A stretch of DNA of 34,034 nucleotides from assembly GCA_025769875.1 (NCBI GenBank), contig JAGFNK010000552.1:1-34034 (forward strand), written 5' to 3'. The notes beneath the pieces are model-generated. The model was not told the DNA's origin. It did not search any database and was given only the letters and a program-made list of their open reading frames with translations. Positions 1 to 10,723 of this stretch are shown here, in pieces (positions within the stretch are counted from its first letter, which is position 1; the number at the start of each line of letters is the position of its first letter). This DNA is from Russula earlei (lineage: Eukaryota > Basidiomycota > Agaricomycetes > Russulales > Russulaceae). A program made the position numbers and the translations under genes.

Positions 1-157
1 CAATGATGTTTAGTATCAAACCCTCACCACTCACCCACCAATCCGCCTCCATTTCCCCCCACAACTCAAGAGCCTCGACAATGAGCTGTCCACGGGATCT
101 CATGGAGTTCTTCGTCGCGCCCTTGGCAGGCCCGGCTTGTGCTGCTGCAACAGACAT
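1..157 (-). CDS. Med25-like coil-ACID paralogue (copy A), cut by the window edge
   Basis: The minus strand is open from an ATG at 157 to the window edge and begins MSVAAAQAGPAKGATKNS. It aligns with the first part of copy B at 5324-6555 (MYAAAVQAGPAEDATKNS), and more distantly with the coiled segment of the parental Med25 (RQMEAAQAGRTEEAKQYD). It is therefore the 5' end of another coil-ACID type paralogue whose ACID domain lies outside the window. The flank at about 158-1010 also resembles the flank of copy B at about 6556-7350, including a matching stretch near 770-880 versus 7110-7250. Whether this copy is intact cannot be judged from here. Confidence 0.6.
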   Translation of the reverse strand, partial: MSVAAAQAGPAKGATKNSMRSRGQLIVEALELWGEMEADWWVSGEGLILNII

Positions 158-1605
158 TCCAGATCTCTTCAACACGCTTGGAGTCGATGGTGAGCCCGGA
201 AATCGTCGGATAGCAGTTGGATGCACAGAAGTTGGAACTGCGTTGGTTGTTCTGTCGATTGTGAGAGGAGAGGGAGATCGAGGTAAAGATGGCTTTTATG
301 TGCGCAACGCAGTGGGTTTGATATCATATCGTCACGTCGGCACGCTAACGTTGACATTGGCACACTAGTGTTTGGGTAGAGGGTTCCGAACTGCTGGCAG
401 TCGCGTGTTGGGAGTCCCAACACGCGTTAACTCGACTCACGTGATCTTATCAAATGCAACTGTACGGCGGCGGCACGAGCAAACGACGTTTCAGGTGGTC
501 CCCTATACCCTATCTTTCACGCCTTTCGTCGTCTTTTCTCCATTTCGCGCGGTCTAGGTATTCATATGACTGTCAGTGCTCGGTTTCGGACTGCCTCAAG
601 ACATCGTTCGGAAGTTGTCGTTGCGTCTCGTGTTCCCGGACTTGCTCTCTCCCATCTCCCTCTCATCTCTCCTTGGATCCAGTGCCTGCACCACTTTGCG
701 CGTCCCCGGAGACGCTACACCAGAGACCCGAGACAGCTCATGAAACATTTGATCAACCCCTATATCAGCGTGAGGTTAGTGAGATTAGGCATATTAACAG
801 AAGAAATGAAAAGGTGGCAAGGCCGCACACCATCAGACGAACAGCAGATTTCGGCACCTCTGTGAGATCGCCAAGTCACTATGATACGTAACAAAACAGC
901 CAGTCAGCAGTTCCCAACGACTCGGCAGGTCCAACGTCGCGGCGACTGCCAGTGCCAGTGAACTGCGTCGGATTGAAAACAACAACAGTCAGACAACTAT
1001 TCACTAGGCAGCCAACGTTTCAACAATTTATGTGATGGCTTGTCTCTCTGTCTGGTTTCGACTCTTGAGGCGACGATTCCAGAGGCCTGACAGGCCATGT
1101 ATCGACTCTGAACAGAGTACAGGAGCTCATCTTTTTTAACAGGCGCGGTGTAGAGTCGTGTGAAGCCGGGCGACAAACATTTACACCCCAATAGGGGCAA
1201 GGCATATAGATGCGCTCACGATCGAGTACGACAAGCATGACAAGACAGCGACGTCAGCCTGGCAGCGTATGGTCGAAGCAATTCCGTACGAGTGTTTTAC
1301 GAGTGGATTCCGTCGCTTCGTGGCGTTCGTGTGAGATTTCCTCTCGCAGGGATCGCAGGAGGTCCACTGGCGTCCAGAACCGTTGTCTTTGACAGTATTT
1401 TTCTTCAGGAGGGCAGCTTCGGAAGCACTCCCTGTGTGTGTATACATCCATGGCAAAGTTCATATCTGGTACATCGCACCGCCTGCCTTAGCGACCAACT
1501 GTGAACGAATGATAGTCACAGTATTCTTATACACGGTAGGAGTGTAGTAGGAGCGCGATACAAGTACATAAGGTATATCATAAGTGGCCCCTTCAGTTGT
1601 TGTCC
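158..1605. other. Gene-free spacer of the duplicated unit
   Basis: No recognisable gene was found. Two GGCAC motifs lie at 339-343 and 359-363. The stretch around 770-1010 is a diverged copy of about 7110-7350, sharing the GTGAGATTA...AGAAGAAATGAAA and CACCATCAG blocks. From about 1385 the sequence is similar to the stretch from about 8330, the 3' flank of copies 2 and 3. It looks like spacer carried along with the duplication. The open frames here have no support beyond being open. Confidence 0.6.
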
Positions 1606-3758
1606 TCAGCATTCTGACCGGTACTGATGAATCACGAATTCCGACATCTTCTGCCCGTTCTGCCCATCTGCCTGGCCAGACATCATGTTCGCCACAACAA
1701 CCCTCATCCACCCTGCCGTCTACACACAAGCCCGGGGTAAAGTCCATCAAATTGAAATGAGTCAGGTCAAAGTACGTTTGCCCATAGTTCAGGAGTGGGA
1801 CACCTGAAACGAGTCCACGGATGGTGCGCCTTGTATGTCGCCCTGTATTTCCAATGAGGCATGCAGTTCTTGACGCTGTGGAGCTTGCAGCTCTAGTAGC
1901 TGTCCCTCGATATAAGCCGGTTGCTGATGCTGCACTCTGAATTCTTGCGGTGGCATCGGTCAGCATCTCAGTCGTGAGCGTGAACGGTTGGGACTGGGGG
2001 AGATCTCCTTCCCGGTATACTATACTTCCTGAATTAGTAGGCTGAATCTCAGCCAGAAAGGGATGGTTCTCATGTTGAGGCTGCTGTTGCAATCGGGCCT
2101 TCGGTAGATACAGCGGGCCTGAAGAGGGTAACACCGCGCACAGTAGATCTTTGTCAAGAGGCGCAAGGAGGACTCGCAGGGGACTGTCTTCGATTTCATT
2201 TTGTGCAATTGCGTACTGTCGAAGCGTGAGTCGCCTGCATGTAGAGAACCTTGGCGACGTACACGTCCACCTCTAAGAGAATCGACTAGCTCATCAAACT
2301 CCTCATTCTCTGTCTCCCGTGCACTCTTGATCCGCCCCATGGGTGCTTTTTTCGCCACGATCCAATTTTGTATGTCGAGTGTGCTGACTCCTCCCACGGA
2401 CTTCACCAGCTGCAAAGACGTTGGCCAAGTGGAGGTATTTCTGAAAATAGACGCAACCCCTCAATCGGAGGAGATTCACACAAGGGAATGCACCAATACT
2501 TACAGATTGCGAACCGGGTCAGATGCTAGAACCTCGAGGCAGACGTTTCCAGTGAGTTCTGCGCGTGGCCAAGTCAGCATTCCTGACCACTGACCATCCA
2601 TTCTGTTTTGTGTTTCTAGTATTGGCAAGTCCTGCGAGTCGACCGGGGAAACCGTTGGCGGGATACTTGGCACTGTTTGGGGGTGGGTCGTAGTGACAGA
2701 CATATCTTCTTTCACAAGTGTCAAGGCGGGTGGAGGAGTCAGCGGTGAAATCGTATCCATTGTACGTCTTCAAGAGCGACCTTCAGATGGATTCCTTGCA
2801 GGACGCTTGGCGGGGATTACTTGCGACACTTCATCTGTCATAAACAATTCATGGAGCCCGAAACATGATGCCGCGACACATTACCTCGTCGCTCAGGTGG
2901 AGGCACAAAGCCCGATAATAGGATCGTGTGCCGGGGGCATCTGGTGAACCACGGTTCTATCGGTGCAGGCGAGATCTGTTTAAAAATGTGGCATGAGAGG
3001 GGGGGGGGACGAGAGGTGAACGAGAATTCACGTGCCGCATGGAACAGTTTTGAGAAATTCGGGCACTGACTGAGGAGTATCACTGAGAAGTTAATGTTAC
3101 GCTATACGTGAAAAGTTTTGTTCCACAATGCATCCGTGATTACAAGAATGAACCCACCTTCTTGATTTCAGCAGGGATGACACCCCATTCGGGGTCCCGA
3201 AGATCAGAGAAAGCGAATTCAGCGTTGTCCTGTTCACCCGCTGCGATGTGCCATAAGTGATATGTGATGTTTGAGTTAGCGTTCTGTCCGTATTTCGCCT
3301 GAAAATTATCAAACATCTGGCGATGCTGAGTAAGACCTTCGTGCGCAGATGAGAATGCGTAGTGTAAATACCTTAAATGCGGCCGCGTAACCGTTGAGCA
3401 TGGCCATGTGGAAAGGATACCCCGTCATGGTATGACCGGCAGGTATCCCCCTCAGTTCATTCTGCGCGCGCATAACGGTGAAAGGGTTGACCGAGATCGG
3501 CGAGCCATAGGAATAAATGGGGCTGTACGTGACCGATCCTACGATATTCTGGCATAAGGAGAAGTGAGAGTGCGTTCGAGGAGGTAGAAAACGCGGACCT
3601 ACCTGGTTCGCTTCGCCGAGGCATCTGTAAAGCTGGTTGATGTAGAGGAGGATGGTGTCGCATTTGTCCGGGTCAAGCGCAATTCTCGAGTCGTAAAGAA
3701 TGACGACGACTGGAATTTTATGTGAGTTTAGAGATGGCAAAGGCACAGCGTTCGCCAT
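1606..3758 (-). pseudogene. Med25-like vWA-ACID paralogue (copy 2), broken
   Basis: This is a near-identical copy of the gene at 8558-10723, with the same exon plan: 3603-3758 (MANAVPLPSLN start), 3372-3548, 3158-3325, 3036-3101 and 2885-2975, then the linker and ACID exons. It encodes the vWA start (VVVILYDSRIALDPDK), the MFDN exon, the linker QVIPAKRPARNPSEGRS and the ACID blocks (DGQWSGMLTWPRAEL and TLDIQNWIVAKKAPMG). In the linker exon a TGA at 2770-2772 replaces the CGA of copy 3. The last exon also has indels relative to copy 3, so the tail leaves frame before NYGQTYFDLTHFN and again after it. The 11-base G run near 3000-3010 is longer than in copy 3. Most likely a recently inactivated duplicate. 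A truncated vWA-only product ending at 2770 remains possible. Confidence 0.75.
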
Positions 3759-4102
3759 GAGTTACTAGTAGCAGTACGGGCGGGGGCGTCCGAGTCATGC
3801 GAGCGTGCGCCGTGCGGGGGTCATCGCCTCACATCGGCCGGCCCTCAACACGAGGACGCCTAGCTGGATAGCATAGTAATGTATCGCGCGTTGGACACAA
3901 AAACAGTGTAGATCTCGACTGGGATGATTGACACGAAGTCGTCAGTCCTCAAAATTTGACCAATCAGATTTTGGATTACAAAAATGCCCGACTCAGACTG
4001 TGGTTAGTAGGTAGTAGTCCTATAGCCTATAGGACTACTTCAGTTGCTATCTCGCCGTGCGTGTGTACTGAGAATATCGCACTGTATTAGACGATCATAT
4101 CA
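3759..4102. other. Unique flank upstream of copy 2
   Basis: No gene was seen. Similarity between copies 2 and 3 stops at the start codon (3758 versus 10723), so this stretch replaces the 5' flank found upstream of copy 3. It contains a short perfect inverted repeat around 4014-4035 (AGTCCTATAG / CTATAGGACT). Nothing else could be supported. Confidence 0.5.
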
Positions 4103-4680
4103 CACACATACCATCTATAGAACCCAGACATTCCACAGTGGCACTGTTCTGCGCGGCCGCCGCGATAATTGGGATGTGAAAAGCTCTGGAAGCACCATGC
4201 AGAGCAGATCCTTGCCAACCGGCGCAAGGAAATGTCGCAGGTGACGGCCCTCGTCGTGGATGTCGTGCTGCGCCACAGCGAACTAGTCAAAGCAAGGCAT
4301 GATGAGAAGCCAACTCGGTGGAAAATCCTGGAGACGTACGCCTCCAAACCCGTCGAAGTGAGCCGACGAGCTCCTCCAACTCGGGACCGCCAGTACCAGG
4401 TGCGAACTTGATCCGTGCCATTGGCGCTTTGCTTTTACAGTAGGGATCCTCGATCGGACGTCGAGGGTGCCTGGTCCGACCTCCCATATCTCCAGCCGCA
4501 GAGACGTTGGCCAAGTCGATGAGCTTCTGCTGAGGAGTAAGCATCCAACTATCGGAAAATGAACGAGGCCAGTTACTATAACTCGGCTCGGATTGGACGA
4601 ACGAGACGTCGAAGATCACGTGTTGAAGCCGTGCCAGAGCAATGGACACTCGCGTCCATTTCTTCTTCGCGCCATCCATA
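4103..4680 (-). pseudogene. ACID-domain fragment of the Med25-like family (copy D)
   Basis: The minus strand has APMARIKFAPGTGGPELEEL at about 4350-4440, matching copy B (APMARIECAPGMGGPKFEEL). After an intron-like gap comes FAVAQHDIHDEGRHLRHFLA, matching the last exon of copy B. Upstream, the ACID strand after GAGATATGGGAGGTC is out of frame with the downstream part. Relative to copy B it carries CCTACTGTAAAAG in place of TTCAAAGG, a net change that shifts the frame. There is no vWA and no coil segment, and the tail stops early (TAG at about 4110-4115). This is a truncated, frame-broken relic of the ACID region. Confidence 0.6.
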
Positions 4681-5323
4681 AGCTTTGTTACCCAGCGAAC
4701 CGCGCTAACACGTAGCTCACATCTGCCTACTCTTCCCTCAGGCCCGCCAAATTTCCCAATATCTCCACCGTAACGCTGTTCTTCCTGGCATCGCGAGGCC
4801 CCGAGACAATCGGATTCATTACTAAGGTGAACCCCGCCCCGGTGGATTTAAGCGCGGCATCGCATCATGTTTCTGACGAACCCTACGCTACACGGCCTTT
4901 CTTTGCACCAGCGCAAGCAAGACTCCGGGCCCGTTATCACAGTATACGAGGCGAGACCCAATTTGGCTGACCATGAGAGGAAACGACGCCAGGAGAAAGA
5001 AAGGGGCCATATTTTTAGCACAGTTGACCTGTCCCGCTCATTATATAAAAACCATGTCATGTCGCATCCTTGCGATGTTATACAGTCTTTTGCCAACCAA
5101 TGTATAATGCGTCGTGATAACTAACAGAGAGCATCGGGTCCATAATCCCGAATCGAATTCAGCCCTAATGAAGCGTGTCCATGGACGCGCGGCCAGAGCG
5201 CACGGGAAAGCAGCGGGGGTCGATGACTTCGTTGGTTCCACGGCCAGCGGGAATCCTCCTTACACTACATAATCGCTCTCTCAACTGTTGACGTCCAAGT
5301 CTTCCCTGACTTCCATGGACACG
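4681..5323. other. Stretch without a recognised gene
   Basis: This lies between the copy D fragment and the stop of copy B. The open frames on both strands here match nothing I know and show no splice-supported extension. No repeats or regulatory motifs stand out. Confidence 0.45.
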
Positions 5324-6555
5324 CTAGGATGGGGCACTGCATATGACCCCAACTCTGTCCATGGATCCAGTCGCCGAAATGAGTCCGATGACATGGGCAT
5401 CGCCGAGGCCAGAATCGGGGGCCGTGCCTGCGTCCATTCCCCGGTCGTCAAGTTCTCCGTCATTGCCCGCGATGTCCAGTGGCGCAGGCTGCTGAGCCCA
5501 CGGCGCTTGTGGGTGCTGTGGCGGAAATTGGTAGTTGTGAGCTTGCTGCTGCAAGTGTAGCTGATGTGGTGGCGAGATCACGTCCTTCGCCGCGAACGTG
5601 ATTTCCTGGCTCGACTGGCCGTGTCGGTCCTCTGCGACCGCAAGTGGCACCTTTCTGCTCTGCCGCCGCGATTTCCGGAGCTCCTGAATGTCGAAGTCAG
5701 GAAGCACAGCGCACAGCAGATGACTACCAAATGGCGCGAAGAGATGTCGCAGGTGACGGCCCTCGTCGTGGATATCGTGTTGCGCCACAGCGAACTAGTC
5801 AAAGCGAGGCATGATGAGAAGCCAGCTCGGTGGAAATCCTGGAGACGCACGCCTCCAACCCGTCTAAGTGAACCGACTAGCTCCTCAAATTTGGGACCGC
5901 CCATCCCAGGTGCGCACTCGATCCGTGCCATTGGCGCTTTGCCTTTGAAGATCCTCGATTGAATGTCGAGAGTACCTAGTCCAACCTCCCATATCTCCAG
6001 TCGCATAGACGTCGGCCAAGTCCACGAGCTCCTGTAGAGGAGTGAGCATCCAACTAGCGAAAGGACGAGAGAATGTGCATACGGAAAATGAACGAGGTCA
6101 GTTGCGATAACCTGAATATTCGTTCCAGCGCGTGGCCAAATTAGCACAGTTCGTTGATGATCTTGCATATCATCGAATGTTCCCGACGCTATAGGCTGGT
6201 GCTGCCCGAGGTTGCTACTGTTATCAGGATTGATATGTGATTGGATCTGCGTCGCTGGGTGGCAGAATGAAGGCAGATCTTGCATATTCATATCCGCGGC
6301 ATTGCCAGAATCGGTGATCGTCTCCCACTCCCGGTTAGTGTTCTTTGACGGAGACACACCGCACTTTGGGGAGGGGAGATGGCCATAAATGATATTTGGC
6401 ATCATATGCGATGACTGCTGCACCTCACCCACCTGCCAACCCATCTCCATTTTGCCCCACTGCTCAAGACCCTCGGCGACGCGCTGTGCATTGGATATCA
6501 TAGAGTTCTTCGTTGCGTCCTCGGCAGGCCCAGCTTGTACTGCTGCAGCATACAC
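5324..6555 (-). CDS. Med25-like coil-ACID protein without vWA (copy B)
   Basis: Two exons, 5851-6555 and 5324-5794, with a 56-nt GT-AG intron, give an uninterrupted protein of about 391 residues. Residues 1-40 (MYAAAVQAGPAEDATKNS...) align with the coiled segment before ACID in the parental Med25. The ACID/PTOV region follows: HQRTVLIWPRAGTNIQVIAT, then SSWTWPTSMRLEI, GTLDIQSRIFKGKAP and FEELVGSLRR. The second exon continues with FAVAQHDIHDEGRHLRHLFA and a Gln/Pro-rich tail. The parent has an intron between the two ACID halves. Here that stretch (about 6033-6097) is open and in frame, so it may be retained, or a new junction may be used. ACID domains of Med25 bind transcription activators. 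The missing vWA, which docks Med25 on Mediator, would make this a free-standing ACID protein. Function is inferred, not shown. Confidence 0.65.
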
Positions 6556-8557
6556 TCTCCTTTATTTGAGAGTTGATGGTGAGCCTCGAAATCGGCGGAT
6601 GGCGTGCGTAAAGTCTGGGAGAACAGGATTTATGACTTTGTTGGTGATTACGCCTTCGGTAGCGGTGTGAGAGCCAGGGGGGTTAGATGGAACAGACGTG
6701 GGTTTGAATTTTATGCATGCAGCTACGTGGGCTCGTGGTTACATCGTCAACTTGGCACCTTTAAATTGGCACCTGGGACTCCAGTTTCAGCTCTAGGCAC
6801 TAAGCGGTCGGTTGTTTCTACACTGAGACCGGTATTCCGGCGTGGCACGGACGAAAGTCGACTCGAACATGTATTGATAAGTTACATCGGCACAGTGCAG
6901 CCACGCGTGTTTGGCACATAGTTTCAACCCATTAGGTCATCATGGAATGGAAAACTTTGGTTTGGGAAAATAGGACGGTTCGGTCCCATATGCCAAGCAG
7001 ACCCCGGAGCTATGTTCTGACTGACGATATGTCCACGTAGCTTTGGCCCACTAGGGATCCGAGACGACTTACTATACATTTGACCGAACACTACCTCCGG
7101 CATCGTCAGTGAGATTAAGCGGATCAAGAGAAGAAATGAAACAGGCAGTGACGGCGCACCATCAGCGAAATGACTTGGAGACCTCCGAAGTGAGATAACT
7201 GTGCATTGCTGGACCACTGTGATACGCAGCGAGGCGGCGAGGTAGCAGTTCTCAAAGACTCAGTACGTACTAAGTTAGAGCAATTGCCTGTTGATCGGAA
7301 TCGAATCGAAATAGACAGGGACAGACAACAGTCACAAAACAAGCCAACGTCACATGGGAACGAACCAAGCAAAATGCTTATGTAACCACCGCCCGCTGGC
7401 AGGCGTAGGCCTACCCTAACCCCAACCCCACAACCTGGCACAAAATCCGGGGCCGGAAGAATCGCGTCGGATGCCACCACCCTCGTCGCTCGCGAACGGC
7501 GTTCTACCACCCATCTTTGTACATATCTCTCCGAGTCCCCTCCGTCTGAGGCTCTGGCTCGATTTACCTATGACTAGACACGAAACCTCCTTTAGAACTG
7601 CAACCGACAGCCTCAATCGTGTAGATATATTGAAAACTTTGCCTTCTTCGAGGACTATATGGATAACATATAGAACTCAGTCTCAATTCTGGTGCTAACG
7701 TCTCGCGTGCCGCCGCTGGCCCCCTCTCGCTCGCCTCTCCGTCTTACGCGTTCGCCTTGCCAAGTTGTCACTACCTCCGAGTCGCGTCCGTGCTGACCCG
7801 TATAACCGTCGACGGCTATTTGCGGCGGTCAGAATACAGCGGGATACAGATCATAGCCGTACCGTTTACGGTTGTGAAATGTTTTCCCGAACCCCGCAGG
7901 CCCGTCGGAGGGTACGGTCATGGCACCGCTACAAAGAACGGCCGTATTGCCGTAAGATACCGCGACGGCGCAGCCCTAGCGACCAACATTTTAGCTCAAG
8001 CGCGACGGCGCATCGTTCAAGCAAAGGAACGTTTCCGTTCTGGCGCGCGCCGGCCAGAACTGAATGCTGACTCTACTATATCTTGTGACTGTATTGAAAA
8101 AGTCTATATTACGTTTCAAAAAAAAAAAATCGGTGCGCAATGAACTGGGATTCGAATGTAACTTCGGTGAGGACTGGGGGGTGAGGGAGAAATGCATTTA
8201 CGCACAACCCCATGTGACGACAGGGTGGGGCTCAGGCGCCGATGTGAGAGGGACTATTGTTTGCCTGGTATGACGTTGTTCCTATAACATACGGAGTACC
8301 AGTTTAAAACAAGCTGTTGGGGCCCTTCTCTTTGGCGGTTTGTTGCAAGGTTTTTCTTGGGAAGGCGGCTTCAGAAGTACTCTACATTTATACATCAATC
8401 GCAAAAATTCATCTCTGGCACACTGCCACCTGCGCTGGCGACCGTGCGCGAACGAATGGCAGTACTAGTCTTACACGGCTGTACAAAGTAGGAGCGTGGA
8501 AGTAGCGCGATACAAGTACATAAGATGCATCATAGGTGGCCCCTTCAGTTGTTGTCC
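6556..8557. other. Spacer upstream of copy B, with a GGCAC motif cluster
   Basis: No gene was recognised in about 2 kb. GGCAC occurs at 6754, 6768, 6796, 6844, 6889 and 6913, immediately upstream of copy B in its own direction. The stretch 7110-7350 is the diverged partner of 770-1010. Near 8037-8060 there is an 8-bp inverted repeat (GTTCTGGC / GCCAGAAC) with a GC-only loop. A 12-base A run lies at about 8119-8130. From about 8330 the sequence pairs with the 3' flank of copy 2. A 128-codon plus-strand open frame at 7757-8143 has no recognisable domain. Confidence 0.5.
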
Positions 8558-10723
8558 TCAGCATTCTGACGGGTACTGATGAATCACGAATTCCGACATC
8601 TTCTGCCCGTTCTGCCCACTTGCCTGGCCAGACATCATGTTCGCCACAACAACCTCATCCACGCTGCCGTCTACACACAGGCCCGGATTAAAGTCCATCC
8701 AATTGAAAGGAGTCAGGTCAAAGTACGTTTGCTCATAGTTCACGAGTGGGACACCTCCTGGAAAGAGTCCACCGGATGGTGCGCCTTGCATGTCGCCTTG
8801 CATGTCGCCTTGTGTTTCCAACGAGGCATGCAGTTCTTGACGCTGTGGAGCTTGCAGCTCTAGTAGCTGTCCCTCGATATAAGCCGGTTGCTGATGCTGC
8901 ATGCTGAATTCTTGCGGTGGCATCGGTCCGCGAGTCAGCATCTCAGTCGTGAGCGTGAACGGTTGGGACTGGGGGAGATCTCCTTCCCGGTACATTATAC
9001 TTCCTGAACTAGTAGGCTGAATCTCAGCCAGAGGGGGATGGTCCTCATGTTGAGGCTGCTGTTGCAATCGGGGCTTCGGTAGATCCAGCGGGCCTGAAGA
9101 GGGTAACACCGCGCACAGCAGATCTTTGCCAAGAGGCGTAAGAAGAACTCGCAGGGGATTGTTTTCGATGTCATTTTGTGCAATTGCGTACTGTCGAAGC
9201 GTGAGTCGCCTGCATGTAGAGAACCTTGGCGACGTACACGTCCACCTCTAAGAGAATCGACTAGCTCATCAAACTCCTCATTCTCCCGTGCACTCTTGAT
9301 TCGCCCCATGGGTGCTTTTTTCGCCACGATCCAATTTTGTATGTCGAGTGTGCCGACTCCTCCCACGGACTTCACCAGCTGCAAAGACGTTGGCCAAGTG
9401 GAGGTATTTCTGCAGATAGACGCAACCCCTCAATCGGAGGAAATTCCCACAAGGCAATGCGCCAATACTTACAGATTGCGAACCTGGTCAGTTGCTAGAA
9501 CCTCGAAGCAGACGTTACCACTGAGTTCTGCGCGTGGACAAGTCAGCATTCCTGACCACTGACCATCCATTCTGTGTTGTGTTTCGAGTATTGGCGAGTC
9601 CTGCGAGTCGACCGGGGAAACCGTTGGCGGGAGACTTGGCACTGTTTGGGGGTGGGCCGTAGTGAGAGACATCTCTTCTTTCACAAGTGTCAAGGCGGGT
9701 GGAGGAGTCAGCTGTGAAATCGTATCCATTGTACGTCTTCGAGAGCGACCTTCAGATGGATTCCTTGCAGGACGCTTGGCGGGGATTACTTGCGACACTT
9801 CATCTGTCATAAACAATTGATGGAGCCCGAAACATGATGCCGCGACACATTACCTCGTCGCTCAGGTGGAGGCACAAAGCCCGATAATAGGATCGTGTGC
9901 CGAGGGCATCTGGCGAACCACGGTTCTATCGGTGCAGGCGAGATCTATTTAAAAATGTGGCATGAGAGGGGGGGACGAGAGGTGAACGATTTTCACGTGC
10001 CGCATGGAACAGCTTTGAGAAATTTGGGCACTCACTGAGGAGTATCATTGAAAAGTTAATATTATGCTATACATGAAAAGTTTAGTTCCACAATGCATCC
10101 GTGATCACAAGAATGAACCCACCTTCTTGATCTCAGCAGTGACGGCACCCCATCTGGGGTCACGAAGATCAGAGAAAGCGAAGTCAGCGTTGTCCTGTTC
10201 ACCCGCTGCGATGTGCCATAAGTGATATGTGATGTTTGAGTTAGGGTTCTGTCCGTATTTCGCCTGAAAGATATCAAACATCTGGCGATGCTGAGTAAGA
10301 CCTTCGTGCTCAGATGAGAATGCGTAGTGTAAATACCTTAAATGCGGCCGCGTAACCGTTGAGCATGGCCATGTGGAAAGGATCTCCCGTCATGGTATGA
10401 CCGGCAGGTATCCCCCTCAGTTCATTCTGCGCGCGCATAATGGTGAAAGGATTGACCGAGATCGGCGAGCCATAGGAATAAATGGGGCTGTACGTGACCG
10501 ATCCTACGATATTCTGGCATAAGGAGAAGTGAGAGTGCGTTCGAGGAGGTAGAAAACGCGGACCTACCTGGTTCGCTTCGCCGAGGCATCTGTAAAGCTG
10601 GTTGATGTAGAGGAGGACGGTGTCGCATTTGTCTGGGTCAAGCGCAATTCTCGAGTCGTAAAGAATGACGACGACTGGAATTTTATGTGAGTTTAGAGAT
10701 GGCAAAGGCACAGCGTTCGCCAT
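8558..10723 (-). CDS. Med25-like vWA-ACID protein (copy 3), apparently intact
   Basis: Eight exons: 10568-10723, 10337-10513, 10123-10290, 10001-10066, 9854-9944, 9473-9803, 9238-9409 and 8558-9190. They sum to 1794 nt, 597 residues, with no internal stop. An N-terminal vWA-like domain (VVVILYDSRIALDPDK, then NIVGSVTYSPIYSYG and GHTMTGDPFHMAMLNGYAAA) matches the parental Med25 vWA exon by exon. A linker (VIPAKRPARNPSEGRS) leads to the ACID halves DGQWSGMLTCPRAEL and NTSTWPTSLQLV...FDELVDSLRG, then YAIAQNDIENNPLRVLLTPL and a Gln/Pro-rich tail. The fourth intron (9945-10000) starts with GC, not GT. Only this donor keeps the frame, and it makes exon 4 exactly 66 nt, as in the parent. The protein lacks the parent's coiled segment and polyglutamine blocks. 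It is presumably a Mediator subunit variant or competitor. Confidence 0.75.

Noticed and set aside
3000..3011. G run as a quadruplex element
   Set aside because: A single run within an intron of the copy 2 pseudogene. The run length differs in copy 3, so it is better seen as a slippage site.
8037..8060. Inverted repeat GTTCTGGC / GCCAGAAC as a terminator or RNA hairpin
   Set aside because: A fungal nuclear spacer with no adjacent gene. Eight-bp arms with a GC loop are expected by chance in GC-rich patches.
7757..8143. 128-codon plus-strand open frame in the spacer
   Set aside because: No domain, no splice-supported extension, in a local GC-rich patch with short repeats. Length alone is not enough.
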